A DNA stretch of 64,000 nucleotides from NCBI GenBank assembly GCA_017461625.1, contig JAFTXJ010000009.1:186001-250000 (forward strand). The letters run 5' to 3'. Made by a program: the position numbers and the translations under genes. Shown piece by piece: positions 58,927 to 64,000 of the stretch. The notes under the pieces were generated by a model that was given only the letters and a program-made list of their open reading frames with translations, was not told where the DNA came from and made no database searches. The DNA comes from Clostridia bacterium (lineage in GTDB: Bacteria > Bacillota > Clostridia > Oscillospirales > Acutalibacteraceae). Numbering within the stretch: the first letter of the stretch is position 1; each line of letters opens with the position of its first letter.

Positions 58927-60486
58927 TTAGATGTTGTTTTTTATGTAATCAACCGCTTTTCCCAAAAGAACCATAATCTCGGTTGCATAGTCTGTTTCAA
59001 CTTCTGCTGTGAGAGGGTTAAGCTCGTTTAAAGAACTGTCGGTTTCCATAAACTGGGGATAATCGGGGTTTGAGTGAACTGTGGGCTGAGTTTCGCTTGT
59101 TGCAAGCCACACAGCAAAATCTGCAAACTCATTGTAATCATCTTCTCCGTAGAAGCTGCCTACATGAGGCTGACCCTTGATAAGCCATGTTGACTCGGGG
59201 AAAAGACAAGTAGAAGCATCAATCTTTCCGTCAACAGAAAGGTGGTTATGACCGCAGTTGACAGCCTGAACATAATCTTCACCAAGAGTTTCACCAATAA
59301 GAGCAACTGTTGCACCGTTGCTTGTGCAAGCTGTTTCAATAAGATTATCACCGTCAATGTTTGCAGCGGGTGAAACAGGAACTGAACCTCTGCTGTAATG
59401 AGAAACTATTGAGATTTTTACTCCGCCTGCCTTGGCTTCTTTCAGAATTTCATCGCTTCTTGAACCAACATTATCATGATAATAATTGATTTTTTCAAGA
59501 AGTGCCGGTGAAGAATCTTCAGTTGTCATAAAATTAATAGCATCTTCAAAATATTCATCACGTACAAATGCCCACATACCGGGGAAACAACCAAAAACTT
59601 CACGAAGAGAAGCCCACAGAGCATCAGTGCTTACAGCCTGGAAGAAATCGTTGAGAGTTGTGAACAATCCTGAAAGGACTGCTGCTTCACCCAAATCATT
59701 TAAAAGAAGGGTAAGAAGTGCATCGGCATTTTCATCGGCTACGCCAACGGAAAGCTCAATATAATTAAAGATGTTTTTCTGACTTAACTCAATCTTACCG
59801 GTGAAAAGCTCACTGACAAAGAAGAGACCTTTATGAGCAGAAGACATAAAGATAATGCTGTCAACATCTTCATATCCGTATTCGTAAAGATACGCAACAG
59901 TCTGCACGCCGCCCATACTGCAAGGGATGAGAACAACTTTGTCACTGCCTGTGGAAGCCTTAACGGATTCAATCATAGCTTCAAGTCCGTCAGCATTTGC
60001 ACAGGGGTCCAGTCGCCAATCGTGATTATAGAAAAATGTGTTTTCTGCACCGATTTCTTCAGCAACAGCTCCTGCAATTTCAAGCTCTGAAACCTCGTTA
60101 GTATAATCAAAATCATAATTGTCTACACTGAGAGGATAGAGATCAGCAGTAACAGTCGGATACTTGGAATCACCGTCTGCATTACACTTAAACTCATCAA
60201 AAATGTTGCTCACAAGGTCAGCAACTGTCTGCGAAAAAACGTTTATATCACCTGTGAAAATTGACATTGCAATACCTGCAACAGCAGTCGGAATCACATA
60301 ACCAAAATCAACCGTTGGGGGATAAACCATTTTTTCATTTTCTGTGCCTTTGTCCATATAAAAAGGCTTGGCACCAACACCGCTGACAACAATAACAGGG
60401 GTTACATCAGCCTTTGCAAGTGCACCGATGCCAAATCCCGTAACCAGCACAACCAAAGCCATTAGGACAGCTAAGAACTTTTTCAA
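58927..60486 (-). CDS. Exported LCAT-like alpha/beta hydrolase, paralog D
   Basis: A 519-residue exported protein. Signal peptide ends near GALAKA (residue 25). PVIVVSGVGAKPF is the oxyanion strand. FYNHDWRLDP near 152-161 is a good match to the YDWRxxP motif of lecithin:cholesterol acyltransferase-like enzymes. IPCSMGG (S190) is the nucleophile elbow, with Pro in place of the first Gly. MWAFVRDEYFED is the shared block, and D380 (DGDNL) and H441 (TWLIKGQPH) complete a likely triad. Of the four paralogs this one is nearest to canonical LCAT motifs. It is first in an operon with the GtrA-like gene. Confidence 0.83.
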   Translation of the reverse strand: MKKFLAVLMALVVLVTGFGIGALAKADVTPVIVVSGVGAKPFYMDKGTENEKMVYPPTVDFGYVIPTAVAGIAMSIFTGDINVFSQTVADLVSNIFDEFKCNADGDSKYPTVTADLYPLSVDNYDFDYTNEVSELEIAGAVAEEIGAENTFFYNHDWRLDPCANADGLEAMIESVKASTGSDKVVLIPCSMGGVQTVAYLYEYGYEDVDSIIFMSSAHKGLFFVSELFTGKIELSQKNIFNYIELSVGVADENADALLTLLLNDLGEAAVLSGLFTTLNDFFQAVSTDALWASLREVFGCFPGMWAFVRDEYFEDAINFMTTEDSSPALLEKINYYHDNVGSRSDEILKEAKAGGVKISIVSHYSRGSVPVSPAANIDGDNLIETACTSNGATVALIGETLGEDYVQAVNCGHNHLSVDGKIDASTCLFPESTWLIKGQPHVGSFYGEDDYNEFADFAVWLATSETQPTVHSNPDYPQFMETDSSLNELNPLTAEVETDYATEIMVLLGKAVDYIKNNI

Positions 60487-60530
60487 ATAAGACCCTCCTT
60501 ATATTCATTTAGAGTATTATAACAGTAAAA

Positions 60531-60564
60531 CAGCACGGTTGTCAATATTTAACATACCGTGCTG
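60531..60564 (-). terminator. Terminator after aroQ
   Basis: CAGCACGGT and ACCGTGCTG form a 9-bp stem with a 16-nt loop; the minus-strand tail is TTTTACTG. Confidence 0.7.
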
Positions 60565-60574
60565 AAGGAAAGTT

Positions 60575-61009
60575 TTATTTGTTCAAGTACCCTTTTAAAT
60601 CAACAATTGCCTTGCGGTAGCCTTCAAAGCCCATGCCGCAGATTGTTTTAACGGCAACCATACTCACATAAGAAAACTGTCTGAACTCTTCTCGCTGTGA
60701 AATATCTGAAATATGCACTTCAACCGTGGGAATTGCAACAGCCTTGAGTGCATCGAGAATAGCAACGCTTGTGTGGGTATACGCCGCAGGATTTATAACA
60801 ATTCCGTCAAACACACCATAAGCTGACTGAATTTTGTCAACAATATCGCCCTCGTGATTTGACTGATAACATTCATATTCCACACAGTTTTCTTCGCAGG
60901 ATTTGCCGATAAACTCAAGAAGCTGTGCAAAATTCTGTGCACCGTAGACACCCGGCTCACGAATTCCAAGCATATTTATATTAGGTCCGTTTATTATAAG
61001 AAATTTCAT
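60575..61009 (-). CDS. aroQ: Type II 3-dehydroquinate dehydratase
   Basis: A 144-residue type II DHQase, the third shikimate-pathway step. IINGPNINMLGIREPGVYG contains the flexible loop with the catalytic Arg and Tyr. YQSNHEGDIVDKI, INPAAYTHTSVAI and VEVHISDISQREEFR give the other active-site His, Asn and Arg residues. Length normal. It overlaps the aroE-aroK fusion gene by 4 nt (ATGA). Confidence 0.97.
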   Translation of the reverse strand: MKFLIINGPNINMLGIREPGVYGAQNFAQLLEFIGKSCEENCVEYECYQSNHEGDIVDKIQSAYGVFDGIVINPAAYTHTSVAILDALKAVAIPTVEVHISDISQREEFRQFSYVSMVAVKTICGMGFEGYRKAIVDLKGYLNK

Positions 61010-62244
61010 CTGATTTCTCCTTTTATTGCTTCAAGAATTTTTGAAAGAGTCACCTGCGGGTCATCATCAACCTCAATCTCTACATCAGCAAGGGATGAAT
61101 AAATCGGTGTTCTGACCTGTTCGATTTTTTTAATATCATTAAGGCTTTTTGAAAGAGGTCTGCCCTCCATAGCAAGTCGGGTAAAATCTCTTTTAAGCCA
61201 AATAACAAATGAATTCTGCTTAAGATAATATCTGTTTTCTTCTTTCAGCACGGCACCACCACCGGTTGCAATAACAAGGGAGCTTTTTTTAGTGCAATCT
61301 GCCACAGCTTTTGTTTCTGCCGTTCTGAAATAATCTTCACCGTCTACAGAAAAAATTTCAGGGATTAAACGGCTTTCATTTTCAACAATCAAACTGTCGG
61401 TGTCGACCACTTCTCGGCTCAACGCTTCACCCAAAAGAGAAGAAACAGTTGACTTACCACAACCCGGCATACCGATTAAAACAATATTTTTTCTTATCGC
61501 AGCAAGCTCATCAACAATTTTTTCTATTTTATCTTTAGGAATGGTTGAGTCAATAAACTTTTCAGCCGACATCTGAGCCTGAGCCACAAGCATTGTAAGG
61601 CCGTTGGCATAAGGCACACCAAGATTTTTGGCATCGTACAAAAACGGTGTTAAAGACGGGTTGTAAATCAAATCAAGACAACCTGAAAGCGAATTGAATT
61701 TTGACAAATCAATTACCCTTTCACCGTTATTAGGGTACATTCCAACGGGGGTGGTGTTGACAATTACATCCGCATTTTTTAAATCATAGACATTTTCATA
61801 ATTGACATCACCTGTTCTTGAAACGCTGATGATGTCTTTAGCACCCATATCTTCCACAACTGCTTTTACGGTTAAGGATGCACCGCCGGTGCCGAGAACA
61901 AGCACTGTTTTATCCTTAATTTCAATTCCGCTTTGCTCAATCATATAAGAAAAACCGAAATAATCGGAGTTGTCACCGTAAAGTGTGCCGTCGGGTCTGA
62001 CGGTAATTGTGTTAACACTACCGATTTTTTGTGCAGTGTAAGATAATTCAGCACAATATTTTATAACATCCTTTTTATAAGGAATTGTAACATTCAAACC
62101 GCTGAATTCTCTTTTTTGAAAAAATTCATCAAGCTCGTCAGGTTCTCTTTCAAAAAGAACATATTCATAATCGCACAGTAAATTGTGAATTTCGGGAGAA
62201 ATACTGTGAGACAGCTTTCTTCCCAATAAGCCGAAAGGTTTCAT
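61006..62244 (-). CDS. aroE: Fused shikimate dehydrogenase-shikimate kinase
   Basis: A 412-residue fusion of two consecutive shikimate-pathway enzymes. Residues 1 to about 245 are AroE: LLGRKLSHSISPEIH, NVTIPYKK with the catalytic Lys (K57), D94 in DNSDYFGF, the NADP loop GTGGAS, and NTTPVGMYP. Residues about 251-412 are AroK: P-loop IGMPGCGKST (K264), DTDSLIVE, the DGEDYFR arginine, ATGGGAV and GRPLS. The linker is only about 10 residues. It overlaps aroQ by 4 nt and follows pheA by 9 nt. Both halves appear active. Confidence 0.96.
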   Translation of the reverse strand: MKPFGLLGRKLSHSISPEIHNLLCDYEYVLFEREPDELDEFFQKREFSGLNVTIPYKKDVIKYCAELSYTAQKIGSVNTITVRPDGTLYGDNSDYFGFSYMIEQSGIEIKDKTVLVLGTGGASLTVKAVVEDMGAKDIISVSRTGDVNYENVYDLKNADVIVNTTPVGMYPNNGERVIDLSKFNSLSGCLDLIYNPSLTPFLYDAKNLGVPYANGLTMLVAQAQMSAEKFIDSTIPKDKIEKIVDELAAIRKNIVLIGMPGCGKSTVSSLLGEALSREVVDTDSLIVENESRLIPEIFSVDGEDYFRTAETKAVADCTKKSSLVIATGGGAVLKEENRYYLKQNSFVIWLKRDFTRLAMEGRPLSKSLNDIKKIEQVRTPIYSSLADVEIEVDDDPQVTLSKILEAIKGEIR

Positions 62245-62253
62245 TTTTGCACC

Positions 62254-63399
62254 TCAGGAAATTTCTGTATATGAGCCTAAATAGTCAAAGGATTCAAGCT
62301 CGTTATCAAGCTCATTGATAAGTTCAAGCAATTCGGGCCGATAAACAGAAGTGTCAAGATCTATGTAAAATTTAAACTCAAAATCTCTGCCGGGAATAGG
62401 TCGGCTCTCAAGCTTATTAAGGTTAACATCCAATGCTCTGAACTTTGAAAGAACGTCATACAAAGCACCCGGTCTGTGAGGAACTTTGAAAACAATACTT
62501 GTTCTGTGAGCACCGGGGTAAATCTCAAGAGACTTTGAAACGCAGATAAAACGAGTATAGTTATTATCCGTATTCATTATATCATCACTGATACTAACAA
62601 GATTATAGAGATCGGCACAATCAGATGAACCGATAGCAGCAATGTCATCTCTGCCGCATTTTGAAACATATTCAGCGGCGGCTGCCGTGTTATCAAACAC
62701 AGTCACTTTCACATTTAAAGAAGAAATAAAATCACTGCACTGTCTTAATGCCTGTTCATGAGATACAATCTCTTTGATGTTTTCAATCTTAACTCCTCTT
62801 TTAACAAGAAGGCTATGATAAATACGAAGCTTAAGGCTTCTTACAATATAAAATTTATACTTACCCACAAGGTCATAAACTGCGTTAACTGTGCCTGCAG
62901 TGCTGTTTTCAAAGGGAACAACCCCGTATTTGCACTCACCTGATTCAACAGATTTAAATACATCTTCCCATGTTTTATAGTAAGTGATATCTGCTGAATT
63001 GAAAAGTCGGTCACAAGCAGACTGGGCATAAGCACCCTCAACACCCTGGCAAGCAACCTTTGCGCTGCGTGGAAAGAGCTGAGGAGTCTGCTCTATAGCC
63101 TCCTTCATCCCATCTGTTATAGGTGAGCTTGCAATAAGCTTTTTAAACTGATATGAACGACTGAGCTGAAAAAGGGTAGCATATAAAATTTTGGCATAAG
63201 AGCTTAAATCCTCATCCACCTGAGAGCTTATACGGTTTATAATATCTCTTTCTCGTCTGCGGTCATAAACAGCCATATCATTCTGACGCTTATACTCTGC
63301 AACATCGTTGGCAAGAATCATTCTTTTTTCAAACAATGATGCAATCTCATCATCAATTTTATTTATTTCTCCTCTGATTTTCGTTAAATCAAGTTCCAT
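62254..63399 (-). CDS. pheA: Bifunctional chorismate mutase-prephenate dehydratase
   Basis: A 381-residue P-protein of phenylalanine synthesis. Residues 1-90 are an AroQ-class chorismate mutase (LTKIRGEINKIDDEIASLFEKRM). About 110-290 form prephenate dehydratase (VACQGVEGAYAQSAC, FENSTAGTVNAVYDL with the catalytic Thr region). About 300-381 are the regulatory ACT domain (IVFKVPHRPGALYDVL, LNKLESRPIPG), so feedback inhibition by phenylalanine is expected. It lies 10 nt after aroC. Confidence 0.96.
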   Translation of the reverse strand: MELDLTKIRGEINKIDDEIASLFEKRMILANDVAEYKRQNDMAVYDRRRERDIINRISSQVDEDLSSYAKILYATLFQLSRSYQFKKLIASSPITDGMKEAIEQTPQLFPRSAKVACQGVEGAYAQSACDRLFNSADITYYKTWEDVFKSVESGECKYGVVPFENSTAGTVNAVYDLVGKYKFYIVRSLKLRIYHSLLVKRGVKIENIKEIVSHEQALRQCSDFISSLNVKVTVFDNTAAAAEYVSKCGRDDIAAIGSSDCADLYNLVSISDDIMNTDNNYTRFICVSKSLEIYPGAHRTSIVFKVPHRPGALYDVLSKFRALDVNLNKLESRPIPGRDFEFKFYIDLDTSVYRPELLELINELDNELESFDYLGSYTEIS

Positions 63400-63409
63400 T
63401 TATTACACC

Positions 63410-64000
63410 TTATTTCAATAAAAAATCTGCAATTACCAACGCAGCAGCAGCCTGAACAACCGGCACTGCACGCTGAACTATGCAAGGGTCATGTCTTCCC
63501 GGTACACTGAAAGCTTCTTCCTCACCTGTTTTAATATTTAAGGAAGTCTGCTCTTTTCCGATTGACGGAGTCGGCTTGAAAGCAACCCTGAAAATAATCG
63601 GCATACCCGATGTTATTCCTCCGATAACACCACCGTGATTGTTTGTTTTGGTTTTAACCGAATCGCCATCAAGATAATATGGGTCATTGTGTTCACTGCC
63701 ACACATTTTAGCGGCTCTAAAGCCTACACCAAATTCAATTCCCCTTACGGCAGGGATACCGAAGATTGCTGAGGCAAGGCGATTTTCAATGCCGTCAAAA
63801 ATAGGGTCGCCCACACCTGCAGGCACACCTGTTATCACGCATTCAATAACACCGCCGACAGAGTCACCCTCCGCCTTGGCTTTTAAAATTTCGGCTTTCA
63901 TCCTGTCCCCTGCTTCATCGCTTATAACAGGGAAAGGCTTTGATTCAAGAGCCTTAAGCTCATTGATACTGCCTGTGGTAAAATCTATATCTTCATCGCA
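63410..64000 (-). CDS. aroC: Chorismate synthase, C-terminal part (cut by window end)
   Basis: The last 196 codons of aroC; the 5' part lies beyond position 64000. The frame is open through the window edge, where an internal Met at 63901 is not the start. Conserved chorismate synthase blocks are visible: GVGDPIFDGIENRLASAIF, GIEFGVGF, NNHGGVIGGITSGMPI with the FMN-site residues, AFKPTPSIGKEQ and GRHDPCIVQRAVPV. It makes chorismate by anti-elimination from EPSP and leads the operon seen here, followed by pheA, aroE-aroK and aroQ. Confidence 0.96.
   Translation of the reverse strand, partial: CDEDIDFTTGSINELKALESKPFPVISDEAGDRMKAEILKAKAEGDSVGGVIECVITGVPAGVGDPIFDGIENRLASAIFGIPAVRGIEFGVGFRAAKMCGSEHNDPYYLDGDSVKTKTNNHGGVIGGITSGMPIIFRVAFKPTPSIGKEQTSLNIKTGEEEAFSVPGRHDPCIVQRAVPVVQAAAALVIADFLLK

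Noticed and set aside
1..64000. CRISPR arrays, rRNA or tRNA genes
   Set aside because: No regularly spaced repeats and no rRNA or cloverleaf-type sequences were noticed. Short tRNA-like segments are all within T-box leaders.

Overview
The window looks like chromosome of a low-GC Gram-positive anaerobe of the class Clostridia, most likely a gut or rumen Oscillospiraceae/Eubacteriales-type bacterium. The signs are two T-box riboswitches, AGGAGG-type ribosome binding sites before almost every gene, a CarD-family regulator, pyruvate phosphate dikinase, an SLH-bearing secreted hydrolase, an ECF-type vitamin transporter subunit and HelD. No rRNA, tRNA or CRISPR array is visible. Species cannot be named from sequence alone.

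Layout. 0-3.2 kb: a minus-strand operon (ferredoxin-type aldo/keto reductase, ECF S-component, DUF1893 protein) and a glycerophosphodiesterase. 3.3-8.4 kb: a T-box with an alanine (GCC) specifier driving an AlaA-type aminotransferase, a secreted LCAT-like hydrolase, and a PHP/HAD phosphatase pair. 8.4-15 kb: a two-component system, GtrA, HelD and a cytidylate-kinase-like protein. 15-18 kb: a second LCAT-like hydrolase beside an unknown exported protein. 18-24.3 kb: a tRNA-dependent amidation operon (T-box, AspRS fused to GatC, a GatA lacking its catalytic residues, GatB, AlaX). 24.3-34 kb: a phosphodiesterase, an oxidoreductase with an MFS transporter, two regulators, an SGNH/SLH hydrolase, a sialidase-like protein, a PnuC-like transporter and a PAP2 phosphatase. 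34.07-37.5 kb: a decayed mobile element flanked by a 14-bp direct repeat, one copy of which is the 3' end of ppdK. 37.5-46 kb: ppdK, a small XRE-controlled membrane/lipoprotein locus, and glmU-lipoprotein-pth, trmL and carD. 46-49.7 kb: alkaline phosphatase, a third LCAT-like hydrolase and an SdpI-like protein. 49.7-58.3 kb: a myo-inositol catabolic operon. 58.3-60.5 kb: GtrA-like protein plus a fourth LCAT-like hydrolase. 60.5-64 kb: aromatic amino acid operon (aroC, pheA, aroE-aroK fusion, aroQ), with aroC cut by the window end.

Most unusual: the aspS-gatC / gatA / gatB operon. Its GatA keeps the amidase scaffold but has lost the catalytic lysine, the cis-serine motif and the serine nucleophile. 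The leader carries a GAAC specifier in which Glu (GAA) and Asn (AAC) codons overlap, the arrangement known from the two-codon T-box of Clostridium acetobutylicum. GatB and the fused GatC look intact, so the operon may encode an amidotransferase that gets ammonia some other way, or a regulatory/structural GatA.

Other themes are a four-member family of exported LCAT-like hydrolases spread over 55 kb, and a mobile-element remnant in which a ParA gene missing its 3' end abuts a serine recombinase missing its catalytic N terminus, next to a stretch that looks like a structured RNA. Starts were re-chosen wherever the longest open frame begins inside or upstream of a clear ribosome binding site.
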